Shown: piece by piece, positions 38,701 to 48,900 of the stretch
Numbering within the stretch: position 1 is the stretch's first letter
Layout of the letters: each line of letters starts with the position of its first letter
Source of the DNA: a virus
DNA length: 64,000 nt
Direction: 5' to 3' (one strand)
Virus record (IMG/VR): IMGVR_UViG_3300021197_001928
Coordinates: 1 to 64,000 of that record
Notes under the pieces: generated by a model
What the model was told of the DNA's origin: nothing
The model's database searches: none
Seen by the model: only the letters and a program-made list of their open reading frames with translations
Made by a program: the position numbers and the translations under genes

Positions 38701-41700
38701 ACTTGATTGTTATTTGCATCCCCGTCAACAGGGGCATGTCCGAATTTCCAATTATATCGTATTTCTGAACTACCTTTAATTGGAGATTCAGTGGCTGTGA
38801 ATGTTTTCAATGTTGGAAATTTATTTTTATATTTACTTCTCTCAAAGATGTGACTCTCGACAACATCGTATATCTGACCTGAGTGTCTTGCTGAGATTGG
38901 AAATAGTTGTGATGTCATACTGGAGACGGAAGAGTCAATCCATTTGTAATATCTTGTGAATTTATCGAAATCAGGGTCTTCTTCTACTTTTTCATAAAAC
39001 AATCTCCTAAGTAAGTCTAAATTTTTATAACCTTCTCTATATCTGTATACTGCCTTACCGATTAAATCGTTAAATTCTACAATTGAAGAAATCATCTTTA
39101 ACATTTCATCAGATACAATTTGTGACATACTCTTCTCTAAGGAATAGAAATTGTCACTTATATCTTCGTCTTTAACAAAATTACGAGTCTCTTCATTTTC
39201 AATTTTGACTTTATCTGCATTGAAGCTTATTTCTGGTTGTTGTTTCTTGTTTGAATAGATGACCTCGTTTCTTAGAACCGCAGTGCTTGAGACGGGGAAG
39301 CCAAAACCCTCTCCTCTGTTTTCAACCATTGATACATTATCAATCCATCCATATCTAGTTGAAACAGAACCGCTTGAAATATCATCAACAATAAATTCCC
39401 CGCTAGCATCTGATGTGGTGACTGTTTCAAAATCCCAATTTATTGCCACTAGGTCTGCGGCTGGTATGGATTTATTGCCCATGTCAACATTAAACATGGT
39501 TGAGGACTTATGTATGCTGTCCATTCCAAAACTAGTTGGGTCCATGTTGTGTTTTCTAATTGTAGAGTCTGATAGGTAATCTATATAATATTTAAAACCT
39601 CCCACCTTGATATCACTTTGAGCTACGACAGTGCCGGTAAAGTTTGTTCTATGTGCTCCAACATAAAATCTTTTTGATTTTGTCAAGAATGCAGAACCAC
39701 TAGCGTTATCGAGACTAGCCGACAGAGAAAACTCACTCTGTACGGTTCCAAATGCGTGATTTACACCATAAAACTCTATTTTGTAAGTCGGGCTTACTGT
39801 TTGAACGACATTCCCTTGGAAAGGATATTTTTCTGGTTTTACTCTTACTGCAAAATTCCAAGACTGATTTGAGTACACTTCTGGGTAGTAGCTCGACGTT
39901 AGAATTGTTCTTCCATCATACGTCTCCAAAATAAATTTGGCCCTACTTGAATCTAACTTATCTCTTTCGGCTGATACTTGAAAATTAGCTACATCAGTTG
40001 CCTCCCAAGTATAATCTCCGGGGACTGCGGATGCCTCATGCATACCAAAAATAGATGACTTCTTAAATGGAATTTTAAAGCTATTTTTTTCAAATACACT
40101 AAGACTTTGTGGAAAAATTGTTGCCACTTCGGCTGTGAATGCAGAATTTATTTCTTTTTGAGATGCATCCGACCCTGTTATGAATGTCAGTGAATTATTA
40201 ACAGACGCAGTTTGATATATTGTCGCATTAAACCGATTAACATCAAAAAAGTTAACATATTTTTTCATCAAAGAAGTTTGTCTGTATTTGTCAGAAAAAT
40301 AATGCATTCCACCATCAGTGTATACATTCATTTTTATTAGCTCATCATCAATACCAAAGCACCTCAAGGTGTTCCTGATTGACTTTTCATTTCCTTTAGA
40401 TTTAAATATCGAAGCTAGATTATTATAAAGATTGGTATATATGAGATTTTTTACCTCTGCTATATCTTTCTCAAAATGAACTTTCTGGTTGTCTATGCCT
40501 TCGATCTTTTCCAAAAGATCTGAATTTAGCAGTATATCATTAGTAATAAACCCTTTGTTTTCTAGCAGTTTCTTTGCAAACGGAATAGCTTTTCCCTGCT
40601 TAAGTGGGTACACTGTGTCTCTCAAAGAAGTTAGAGAAGTTGTCTGGGTATATAGCGTATCAAAGTAGCTTGACATAATTTGATATATGTATCTTAAATT
40701 GCTACCTCCTTCGTCCATATCCTCATCCTTGATCCATTCCGGCACAGTTTTAAAATATAGATTTGTTGTATTTTTTGTGTCCCAACTCGAACCGCTTGTT
40801 TTTAGCTCTGCTAGCAAGGACACAACTTCTGGATGGTTACTTCTAATAATTGGATCTGCTGCTTCCACTATCGTATGTGATGAAGAATGAAAGGCGGACC
40901 CTGTGTTTCTAGATCCTGCTTGGTATCCATACCAAGTTCCGTTTGCAATCCTTCCTGAATAGTCAAGAACAACCGAATCATATGAAGCATCTCCGATTAT
41001 ACCCTCGTTAAATTTAAAATAAAGGCCCAAATTAACATTAGCATCATCGGTGTTTGTACCTCCGCCCACATTACGATGCCAGTTATTATAAATTTGTTTG
41101 TCTGTTCTCCGTGTATTCCAGAATCTGAATTCATCCAAACTAGCACTTAGCTTGCCGGCATATTGTGCAGCAGAGGATGCGGAAGGAGAAGTCTGTAATG
41201 CTCCCAGATAACCATTAAATAATCCAGTGATTGACCCAAGGCCTTTAGAGCCCAGAATTTTTTGATTATCAAGGGCACCATCGACATATAACCTAGACGT
41301 TACACCAGATGCCCCAGAAACGAACGATAAGGCATAATGCTTCCAGTTTCCGAGCGAAGAGGTGGTAACAGTGGTCGAACCAATAGCCTCGTTAAAAAAG
41401 CCATCTGTGCCCGATTGCAGAGAAAGCCTAAATGTGTCAGCGCCAGACTGGGCAACGCCCGTTCCTGATAGTTCTATTGTAAATCGTCCGTAATTTGCTG
41501 ATGAGGTAGCTTCTCCGTTCCACAAATCAAGAACTACTTCTTTTTCTGTTTTCGAGATATCGAATGCGTCCTTCTTCAGCCAGAATTCAACTGTGATTCC
41601 TTTATCGAGGTTTACTTTAAAGGTTGTTGTGCGATTTTTATCTGAGTCGTACACCACCGAATCTGCGAATGTTTTCCATAAAGGTTTGTTTTTCATACCA

Positions 41701-42140
41701 GCCGAAGCAGTGTGCATACCACCACGTGCATATAAATACTCAACTGATGAAGGTAAACCATACCCATCGGCTGTTTTTGAACCGTTGAGGGCGCCCCAAC
41801 TGCCGTATGAAAAATTTGCATAACCAGTTGATTTGGGGTATTTGTTATTGAATATCCATCGATCCAAAAATGAAGATGATAATTCAAACAACAATTTTTC
41901 ATTACGAGAGCCATCATACGGATAATCATTGTATACTCTCTTAATTGAAGTTTCGTAGTATAACTCAGCGGAACCAAATTTGGCGAAATTAGAAGCAGAT
42001 GAAAAATCAATATTTGGGATATATTGATCATCCTTCTTGACTGTTGATAATATTAAGTCTTTTGATTCTACTTTTGCACTACCAGTGGCAGCATTCTCAA
42101 AACTGCTTATTTTGTTTTTAAATAAATTTTTAATACTCAT
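35715..42140 (-). CDS. Giant baseplate/fibre protein with two LamG-like domains
   Basis: A 2141-residue protein, overlapping the upstream gene by 11 bases. The N-terminal region has Y-N-D-Y-P-Y-D-G-S-R-N-E-K, an element recurrent in marine myovirus baseplate proteins. A concanavalin/LamG-like domain occupies about residues 180-350 (G-I-T-V-E-F-W-L-K; N-W-K-H-Y-A-L-S-F; L-Y-V-D-G-A-L; L-D-E-F-R-F-W-N-T). A second lies around 1640-1810 (F-T-A-Y-V-S-I-K-P; K-W-T-N-I-I-L-T-Y; L-F-I-N-G; I-S-E-F-L-W-W-N). Such domains bind glycans or act as structural modules. It follows the gp6-like and DNRLRE-like genes, the slot where T4 has gp7, so a baseplate wedge with glycan-binding function is plausible. 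Confidence 0.75.
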   Translation of the reverse strand: MSIKNLFKNKISSFENAATGSAKVESKDLILSTVKKDDQYIPNIDFSSASNFAKFGSAELYYETSIKRVYNDYPYDGSRNEKLLFELSSSFLDRWIFNNKYPKSTGYANFSYGSWGALNGSKTADGYGLPSSVEYLYARGGMHTASAGMKNKPLWKTFADSVVYDSDKNRTTTFKVNLDKGITVEFWLKKDAFDISKTEKEVVLDLWNGEATSSANYGRFTIELSGTGVAQSGADTFRLSLQSGTDGFFNEAIGSTTVTTSSLGNWKHYALSFVSGASGVTSRLYVDGALDNQKILGSKGLGSITGLFNGYLGALQTSPSASSAAQYAGKLSASLDEFRFWNTRRTDKQIYNNWHRNVGGGTNTDDANVNLGLYFKFNEGIIGDASYDSVVLDYSGRIANGTWYGYQAGSRNTGSAFHSSSHTIVEAADPIIRSNHPEVVSLLAELKTSGSSWDTKNTTNLYFKTVPEWIKDEDMDEGGSNLRYIYQIMSSYFDTLYTQTTSLTSLRDTVYPLKQGKAIPFAKKLLENKGFITNDILLNSDLLEKIEGIDNQKVHFEKDIAEVKNLIYTNLYNNLASIFKSKGNEKSIRNTLRCFGIDDELIKMNVYTDGGMHYFSDKYRQTSLMKKYVNFFDVNRFNATIYQTASVNNSLTFITGSDASQKEINSAFTAEVATIFPQSLSVFEKNSFKIPFKKSSIFGMHEASAVPGDYTWEATDVANFQVSAERDKLDSSRAKFILETYDGRTILTSSYYPEVYSNQSWNFAVRVKPEKYPFQGNVVQTVSPTYKIEFYGVNHAFGTVQSEFSLSASLDNASGSAFLTKSKRFYVGAHRTNFTGTVVAQSDIKVGGFKYYIDYLSDSTIRKHNMDPTSFGMDSIHKSSTMFNVDMGNKSIPAADLVAINWDFETVTTSDASGEFIVDDISSGSVSTRYGWIDNVSMVENRGEGFGFPVSSTAVLRNEVIYSNKKQQPEISFNADKVKIENEETRNFVKDEDISDNFYSLEKSMSQIVSDEMLKMISSIVEFNDLIGKAVYRYREGYKNLDLLRRLFYEKVEEDPDFDKFTRYYKWIDSSVSSMTSQLFPISARHSGQIYDVVESHIFERSKYKNKFPTLKTFTATESPIKGSSEIRYNWKFGHAPVDGDANNNQVWQKLRKERSDITEREELRKVIITENTGSHIDLAKSDLTTYQGSTFALRRLSRPYRISQELEPPLRGGINYPPKKDRDNIYHLVQRHGPKGNYGQPLNVVVAGPGTGNGINSQQVTDTIDPNLKKRVRLDVFAGRYSDEGEVPGPKNTDSTYSYRVTELGLPVTIMSQSLNSGYNTDVVNQFDSASVITNIHSDTTSPTNHIPMQGPFAETWVGGHQHRHAPINRYDTTLVDDDTGTAPLNNLDNKYTRAEGWMLKLGDKYTPLDGALGIVGPDYGGPYPDPARKAAVFYREERAKRPVNIKNIQYTTGSKNLGNFKENYEVITAGGKQQNNLHFRKNPEQSNYLPSPIAAILPETTHPMSLFGQAPFVSGNVFGTHYNNRQPDGNLTVKEPAPGVRASGSLKIIGFENIISGHVLQATGSTNRELIVGNSSDTSSKFYFTGSTDTGLFNEFTASFLSAFPSQYSITYATSSATYSMGLQANHPAAGQRVLSGSLQSVNADDFTAYVSIKPTTASVGQQYTIFNLTSSQSISSSPTDCTHQLYISGTDRLIFEMKFKGGSGTSRARKWEYNGFPATYHNKWTNIILTYNSSSAAGTVNLFINGVATSWNTVGSFPISPTSEAFTLVDPEGAFVLNETLTSNRYFRGAISEFLWWNAAATTSQVESIYNCGIAPTSKNDSFLLDPSALGFFYTFGDFGGDGANYGNRITNIAGDGAVNSLNVHEDDASRFTFVTSSIPLTASQAEFAITASQNGSAYNINFVSSKCSFVLNSDDVSGGIDDDPGDVRRAHDVVNANVTSSATRTIISSRFSAPGGIETSPAYLDVYSREYSVYNSLNYRNLTVRSSGSGESSTIRLNSDAGRREGQRTLLSRHSGKFGVDSQFGVVISSGYEAEASTNKMHRNVGRKPTDTSTIPAPVFNEDHNNAHMSSLLPRSDFQYSWVTSSLGSNYSYKSGKQRIYGYADADGMLSSSVDIGGESGHVAAINFPTASEIFGV

Positions 42141-43662
42141 TCTTGTCTACTCTGATTTTAAAGATGTATGGTTGTTCAACATAGGACCCAATTGATTCTT
42201 CATAAAAAGAATATGAAATTCCATAGGTGTATCCCTGTTCTAGCATGGACATATCCAAATCAAAATAGTTTCCCGATACATCATATGATAGGACAGTGTG
42301 ATTGGTTGATGAAGTGCCATAAGAAACAACTACTTTATCGTCTATCAATCTTTTAATTTTATACGATGCGCTCTCTATCAACAAGGCGTCAGGAGTTGTT
42401 TGCGCCTTTGTATAAATACTAGGACTCCAGTTTTTGTATCTTGCATACAGCCTAAACCTTTCTGTTCCGCTGTCTGGGTATGAGGTTTTTAGATTTGGCA
42501 TTGTCACTACGTATTTAGGATTGGGGTTGAAATCCGAAAAGCTATGAGTTTTGGGAGTTATCATAGAACCTGTAAATATTTCTGCTCCAGAGTAACTCCA
42601 GACATCAAATAAATAAGGATACGTATCAACAACTGCACTACTAGCTGTCGAAAACTGAATTTTGTATATTCCTTTTGATACTCTTGAGGCATTCAATGAG
42701 GATACAGTGCTGTTGCTGGAGTTTTCAAAACTCCTAGAATTACCTTCTGGGACAGAACCTGATCCATAATAAAGTTTCATTGTTGGTACAGCGGAATCCG
42801 ATCCCGCTATATCTTTCAAAGCTCCTTTAAAATAATTGTATAAATATAGAGTGTTTAAGTTATCAGCAGTTGTCAGAGTTGAGCTTTTAAAGTGAAAGTT
42901 GCCCCTGTTGTCTCGTATCGAGGAGTCCCAACGTGCTTCAATTTTTGGCCTCTCAAAAAAGAATTCAGAAGACCTAGCAAAGAACTTTTTGGTATAATAT
43001 GATTTTGCTGCGCCTGTTAGGTTTATTGAACTTGAAGCTTCGTAACTAGCACTAAGTTTTATGATAAATCCATGGTCGTCTTTCTTTCCGATTGTATTAC
43101 CTTGCGTGTTGATCCATTGTTCAACCACAGTTGTCACATCTAATTCTAAATCCTCATCACCATTTTCGAATCTAGTTGTGTAATATGAAATGTTATCAGT
43201 ATACCAATCGCCACCTTCTGCTGCCCAGCCAGTTGACCCAGCTATGTTAACCCAGTTCGATCCTATTTTATCGTAAGTTAGGTCAGTATAATTTTCCATA
43301 TCCATACCGACTCCTTCTTCCCACGATGAAGAAATTGAACTAGAAACAGCAGCAACAGTCAAATAGAAATCCCTTGGCAAAGTCCTTGTATGCTCTGCAT
43401 TATACATTTTTAAGTAAAATGACACACTTCCCGATGCTGGTATTGTTCCCTCTTGTCTGCTAGATGATATATCCGTGATTGGGAACTTTAATAATACTCT
43501 GGAAAGTTCTGCTGAACCAGAGTCTCTTTGGGCGTATAGGGAAAACACTTCTAAAATGTCAGCCTGACCCATGTTGGACCCGGTACCTCTTGTATTGAAG
43601 TCTTCTTTGTAAGCATTTGTTATAGTGTTGTCAGCGTTTGCTATATATCTTTTGATTGCCAT
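42130..43662 (-). CDS. Virion protein, DNRLRE-like fibre/baseplate component
   Basis: A 510-residue beta-rich protein. The N-terminus (Y-I-A-N-A-D-N-T-I-T-N-A and G-S-N-M-G-Q-A-D-I-L-E-V-F) and the segment S-S-S-W-E-E-G-V-G-M-D-M-E followed by S-N-W-V-N-I resemble the DNRLRE/carbohydrate-binding fold found in secreted and phage appendage proteins. It overlaps the gp6-like gene by one base and the giant LamG protein by 11 bases, implying the three are made in proportion. Function in adsorption or wedge assembly is inferred. Confidence 0.65.
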   Translation of the reverse strand: MAIKRYIANADNTITNAYKEDFNTRGTGSNMGQADILEVFSLYAQRDSGSAELSRVLLKFPITDISSSRQEGTIPASGSVSFYLKMYNAEHTRTLPRDFYLTVAAVSSSISSSWEEGVGMDMENYTDLTYDKIGSNWVNIAGSTGWAAEGGDWYTDNISYYTTRFENGDEDLELDVTTVVEQWINTQGNTIGKKDDHGFIIKLSASYEASSSINLTGAAKSYYTKKFFARSSEFFFERPKIEARWDSSIRDNRGNFHFKSSTLTTADNLNTLYLYNYFKGALKDIAGSDSAVPTMKLYYGSGSVPEGNSRSFENSSNSTVSSLNASRVSKGIYKIQFSTASSAVVDTYPYLFDVWSYSGAEIFTGSMITPKTHSFSDFNPNPKYVVTMPNLKTSYPDSGTERFRLYARYKNWSPSIYTKAQTTPDALLIESASYKIKRLIDDKVVVSYGTSSTNHTVLSYDVSGNYFDLDMSMLEQGYTYGISYSFYEESIGSYVEQPYIFKIRVDKNEY

Positions 43663-45461
43663 TATTTTACCGCTCCTTTTATGTCTAGGTTGGGATATTT
43701 TATCTCAAGGATTATATTCTTAGGAACTTTGTAATAAGATCCATCCCGGCTGAGGCCTACTTGTACATTATAATTAATAGCGCTGTATTGGTTTCCTGTT
43801 TTATTAAAAATGTGAACCCTTTTAACGTCTTGCACACCCTCTACGTTGTTTAGCACTTCGTAAATCCTTGTTAAATATAGTGGCTCCCCAATATACATTA
43901 TGTCACCAAAATAATTCTTAACAGCATCTTGGCAATCGAATAGCACACTTTGGGAATCGTAATTTTTGTCATTGACAACAGTAAATTCTATTCCGATATT
44001 GACTATAAAAACATCTTTTATTGTAACAGAGTCATTAATAGGTATATAATGGGTCAAATAGTTCTTAATATTGTTTTTTGTAATCTGATGGGTCTTTGCT
44101 AGCTTTCCATCGTTATCCACAGAAACCACATACATACTTATCTCTCGGTTGGTACTGGATGGGTCGTTAACAATATTAGCCCTTGATACACCGCCAAACT
44201 TAGTTGGCATTTGATAAACCAGTGATTCATAATCTTGTTTTGTCACTGCCCTGTTCTGTGCAGCATAATATGCCTTGGCTCTCTCTTTCAACTCTTGATT
44301 CGAAACGTCTTGAGAGTTTGACACAATTGGTTCTTCGTTTATACATTCGAGAGAATTAACTACTGATCCTCTTAAATTTGATGTAAGGACCGTTTCATCT
44401 TTAAATTCAATTAAGGAGTTGGTAACAACCTGAACAGAGTTTGATGCTGCGGCTGTTTTACCTCCCTCATTCATTCTTATAACAACTCTTAATTTTGTAT
44501 TATAAGGGGAGATTCCCAATTTGTTCGTAGAAATTAATTTTGTTGGATCAAAAGATAGATCACTTATAGTATTTTTACCATGCATTTTTAGAGCAACTTT
44601 TGAAGGGTCTATAATCCCACTTGAATCATCGTCTTGAGACCCAAACCCAAACTGTAAGTAGGTTCCGGAATCATCTTGATAGATTGTGAATTTTCTTGTT
44701 GTTACAAAGGGCTTTAGAATGGATCTGACTCCATCTGCAACAGCGTCTTTATTTGTCGTCTCTACAAAAACAACCTCTTGAGATAGATTGTCGACCTCAT
44801 AATATTTATTGCCTTCAGAATCAGTAACAGAAAAAACCTCTGTGATATTATCATCTCCCACTCTTACTCTTCTAAATCTCTCAAAGACCTCATCTTTAAG
44901 ATCCATTTCAACTACTGCGTAGACACCAGATTGTACTTGGCCATATGCCTTACAAGCAAAATATGTTGTGGCACCTGTCGTTGAATCGAATCTAGCTGCT
45001 ACGAATTGAGTATTCGCATTATCAAAGACAACGTCCTCGGTTAAAATATAATTACCACCAGAATTGCTGCTAACAGTTGTCCCCCTCTTGAGAGTTGGCA
45101 AGTAGTCCAAATCTGGTGCTGTTCCGGCTGCATTTGATGGACATAATATAAAGAATGCTATAACCCCATATGAAGACGGTATGCCTCTAAATTTATACCC
45201 CAAGGCACGGGCATGTTTTCTAATATTATTAAACTCTACAGCAGTATCTAGGAACGATTCATTAACAGCATAGTCTAAATAATATGATAATATATCTCCA
45301 ACATATGAGACACTATCCAGCACCATCGAACCGAAAGAAGGAGTTGTAAAGTCTCTATAATTTTCCGGATAAAACCTTTTGGCGTGTTCAACCAGATCAT
45401 CCTTAATCGTTTCGAATTCTCTGCTAGTGTATTTTATTGTTATGTTTTTACTTTTTGGCAT
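43662..45461 (-). CDS. Baseplate wedge protein (T4 gp6 / baseplate J-type)
   Basis: A 599-residue protein; the ATG at 45461 is preferred to a TTG seven codons earlier, because the GGAG would lie inside the longer frame. The N-terminus F-E-T-I-K-D-D-L-V-E-H-A-K-R-F-Y-P and D-F-T-T-P-S-F-G-S-M-V-L-D-S-V-S-Y-V-G-D near 35-55 are characteristic of gp6/J-like wedge proteins. A-V-T-K-Q-D-Y-E-S-L-V-Y near 410 matches the family's central domain. In T4, gp6 forms the wedge core and dimerises around the hub. It lies directly after the gp25-like gene, the usual neighbour. Confidence 0.85.
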   Translation of the reverse strand: MPKSKNITIKYTSREFETIKDDLVEHAKRFYPENYRDFTTPSFGSMVLDSVSYVGDILSYYLDYAVNESFLDTAVEFNNIRKHARALGYKFRGIPSSYGVIAFFILCPSNAAGTAPDLDYLPTLKRGTTVSSNSGGNYILTEDVVFDNANTQFVAARFDSTTGATTYFACKAYGQVQSGVYAVVEMDLKDEVFERFRRVRVGDDNITEVFSVTDSEGNKYYEVDNLSQEVVFVETTNKDAVADGVRSILKPFVTTRKFTIYQDDSGTYLQFGFGSQDDDSSGIIDPSKVALKMHGKNTISDLSFDPTKLISTNKLGISPYNTKLRVVIRMNEGGKTAAASNSVQVVTNSLIEFKDETVLTSNLRGSVVNSLECINEEPIVSNSQDVSNQELKERAKAYYAAQNRAVTKQDYESLVYQMPTKFGGVSRANIVNDPSSTNREISMYVVSVDNDGKLAKTHQITKNNIKNYLTHYIPINDSVTIKDVFIVNIGIEFTVVNDKNYDSQSVLFDCQDAVKNYFGDIMYIGEPLYLTRIYEVLNNVEGVQDVKRVHIFNKTGNQYSAINYNVQVGLSRDGSYYKVPKNIILEIKYPNLDIKGAVK

Positions 45462-45514
45462 TTCTTTTTTAATCTCCAACAATCAAATATAAATAGATTT
45501 AGAAGAGATTTTAA

Positions 45515-45916
45515 CTATTCGCTAATAATCAAATCGAATCTAGCATGCTTTTTAATATTAGGTATTGTATATTGTATTACGATTTTTATGGCATTTGGGC
45601 TGTCTTCTGTGGTGGTGACCAGTGTATTATCAATAATAATATACGGAACATATTCGTTAATGCCATTTATTATATTGCTTTCTAATTGTTCAAAATCTTG
45701 TAGTTGCCCGGAATTGTATGAAAATAAGAATGTTTTTGCTGCACAGCCAAAATCTGGGTCACTGCGTCTTTCTCCCGGGTGTGTTAAGATAGTACTTTTA
45801 ATGTTAAAATTTATAACATCTACAATTTCATCTTCCCCTAGGGTTTCAAAAGTTTCAGTTTTCGCCCCGCCCTGTTCCAAAGGAAATTTTACGGTATAGT
45901 TTACATTAGACATCAT
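45515..45916 (-). CDS. Baseplate wedge protein, gp25/GPW-like
   Basis: A 133-residue protein with the family signature T-H-P-G-E-R-R-S-D-P-D-F-G-C near residue 48, followed by L-F-S-Y-N and an I-N-E-Y-V-P-Y-I helix/strand pair and a C-terminal strand I-V-I-Q-Y-T-I-P. The gp25/GPW family helps nucleate tail-sheath polymerisation at the baseplate, in phages and type VI secretion. It starts within the stop of the 2228-residue gene and precedes the gp6-like gene. Its presence is the strongest evidence for a contractile tail. Confidence 0.88.
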   Translation of the reverse strand: MMSNVNYTVKFPLEQGGAKTETFETLGEDEIVDVINFNIKSTILTHPGERRSDPDFGCAAKTFLFSYNSGQLQDFEQLESNIINGINEYVPYIIIDNTLVTTTEDSPNAIKIVIQYTIPNIKKHARFDLIISE

Positions 45917-48900
45917 TATTCTCCTGCTATGTTAACTAGTCCGCTGAACTGATTCCCACAGGGCTTTCCGTCTTCATCAGTTTCTTTTCTTTTGAATTTT
46001 GATTTCATCCACCATGGCACATCAGCGCCTATAAATATGTTATTAACTGTTTTTGATAAGATATCTTTTGTTAAGTTCTCGACAAAGCCTCCACTTTTCT
46101 CTTCTTCGTTGTCTGGGTCGAAGTCTTTTCTTTTGTAATTTGATACAAATAACTTTCTCAACTCATCCTTCGTATCATTAAAAAGATTTTCTAATCTTAC
46201 AGGCTTGTTATCATCTTCGTCTTCTCTTTCATCGGGATCTCTACCCAGCGAAGAATAAAAATTTAAATAAGAATAGATACACGCAATGGATGGTATCCTT
46301 TTTGCACTAGTGATATGATCAAACAATAGTTTAAATTCTGGAGTTTCACACATCAAATCAACATAACACTTTAGATCTTGATTAAAATTACTATCCGAAT
46401 CAATATATGAGGCCAATTTGTTATCTGGTATGTCTCGCTCGAATGAACAAATAGGAAAAACATACTTTGATGATACTGTTGGGGGATATTTAAATACATA
46501 GCTCTTTTCTTGATTTGCTTTTTGCATAATTTCTTGAGTAATTGATTTAAGAGGTTCAAAATTGCGAGGCATTACCATACAAAGCCTAACTCCAAATTTA
46601 ACACCTATGCTTCCATCATACCCATCCTCTAATAACTTCAATTTTGCATTTCCAAAAAAATCAGAAACATTAGCATCCACTGGGATGTTAGATGCATTTG
46701 TGGATAAAAATTCTTTAAATTTAGCAATGTTTACCACACCTTTAAGATTATTATCTCGGTTGTCCAAAAAAGACCTATTTAATTGTATTCTTTGTGCTGC
46801 TATGGTCTGCGGTGATACTTTTTTGTCTTCTATTCTTAGATATTTTTCTAAAAAGAGACCCCCATTTTCGTTTAATTCATTAGCGTCAATTTCAATTCCA
46901 TCTAGAGGGTGCTGACTGTTTACACTGTTTACACAATCTGGTATTGATCCGTAGTCAAAATTTGATTTTCCTCCCGTAGGTGCCTCTACTTCTACTTCAC
47001 CGGCCCTTATATTGCCCTTCATCATTATGTTAGATGATCCAATTAAGAATTTTGATATGTCATATATATAAGGCCTTGGCTGAATGACTTCTGATAGCAT
47101 ATCTGAATAGAAATTTAGTTGTTCTTCTACCAAATATGATAATCCTTCCATGCATTCTCCCATTACATCATGAATAGCTCCTAGCTTTGCTGCAAACCTT
47201 AACTGATTTAATGTAAATGCTGAGGATAGGGCGATTGCTGTGGCACCAATTCCCACAAAAGCTGGGGCCGCTAATAATCCACCAGCAGCTATTAATCCGC
47301 CAATTGATACCCTGTCTACAACACCATCATTTTTAAAATCACCAAAGACATCCGCATAGGTTGGGCTAACATAAGTTTTCTGTATTTCGTTTAATGCATT
47401 CATTATGTCATCGAGTTGGCTATCAGATTCTATTTCTCCGCTGTCCATTTTTCTCTTTAATAGTTGCATGGCCTGTTCTACAAACAAATACCAATATACT
47501 CCGCCTTCATATGTCGAGGCAAATAAAGAAAACTGGTTTGACAAACTCTCTTCTAGCTTTCTAACAATTAATCTAGAGATCATTTTACTATGATTTCTTT
47601 TAAAATTCATGTCGACATTAGCATTGATTGGAAAGGTCCTTAACATATAATCAACAACGTGCATTCGGATTATCGCTGTTACAACGCCGCCTATAGTGGA
47701 TAGCGTTGACGGATTAGCTATTTTGTCAAAAGGTTTTTCAATAACACAATCAGGTGCTAGTTGTAGTCTTTCGTCTGGTTTTATTGAAGACTCATCTTCG
47801 CCCATCTTATCCATGATGTCTTGAAAAAACATAAAATTACTTTGGACATCCTTACACCCTTTAATGTTGGATACAATGACTTTTGCAAATTGGGACCATC
47901 CTTGCTTTTCCTCTGCTAATATATTATAAAACGGAGCAGAATAGGATCCCCCGTGTTGAGCAGGGTCTAAAAACATCACTCTGGGGTTGTTGGTTAAACT
48001 TCTACCTAAGACTTTTGCTGATTCTTCATAAGTGTATTCCGTAGCTCCTGACTCAGGGTTTACATAAGTAAGATCGGCTGCTGATATCTCGACAGCGTTG
48101 TAGCCATAAAGAAAGCCTTGGGAAGGCTGTCCGCTTGAATCTGATACTAACAACTTTAGTACCTTATCAAACATTATTTTATTTATAATTGATATTGCAT
48201 CTTCGGCATCATCTAGGGTCATTTTACTTTCTCCAAATAACGACCAAGACTTTTCCAACATTGCTCTCATTATCTTTGCTCTATATCTACCGCCCGCTTC
48301 AATATACGGATCCAGATCGTTGAGCATTTTCATGTGCACTTCTTCAACACTTTCCATTACTTCAATATTATAATCAGGAAATTCTGGCGTTACTATTCTG
48401 ATTTTATGTGCAAAGGAGTCCTCACCCCCATCATATACCTTTATTTTGGTTTCAAAAAGTCCATCTTCGTAATCTCCAGTAAAAGTTAAATTCATCTTTG
48501 GGGTTTTATCTTTGTCCCACTCTTCTGTCTGGGCCAGAAACTGGTTTCTCATTTCTATAGCAACAGTATTTGGCAGATCTGCACTTTCTGGGAATATGAA
48601 TGCAAGAGGGCCCAGAGATGACCGAACATTTCTATACCAATTATAATAGTTTAAGGAACCTCCTTTTTTATCTGCTAATATCTGTCCTAAAATTCCGGGA
48701 CCATCAAATGGCTCCCAAAGATTCCAATCAACCATGTCATCCATAAACGCTTTCTGTACTCTCTTGAATATTCCTGCCTTTACATTCTTAAAAGATTCAG
48801 TCTCTCTTGCTTTTTTCAATACAGCACCAACACTATTAATATTGTCTACACAATCCGGATCGGTGGTTGGTGATAACGCCTGATCTATAATATCACCTAA

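Noticed and set aside
45384-45899. 171-codon plus-strand frame with hydrophobic character
   Set aside because: It lies antisense to the gp25-like gene and the gp6-like start, both well supported, and lacks a ribosome site.
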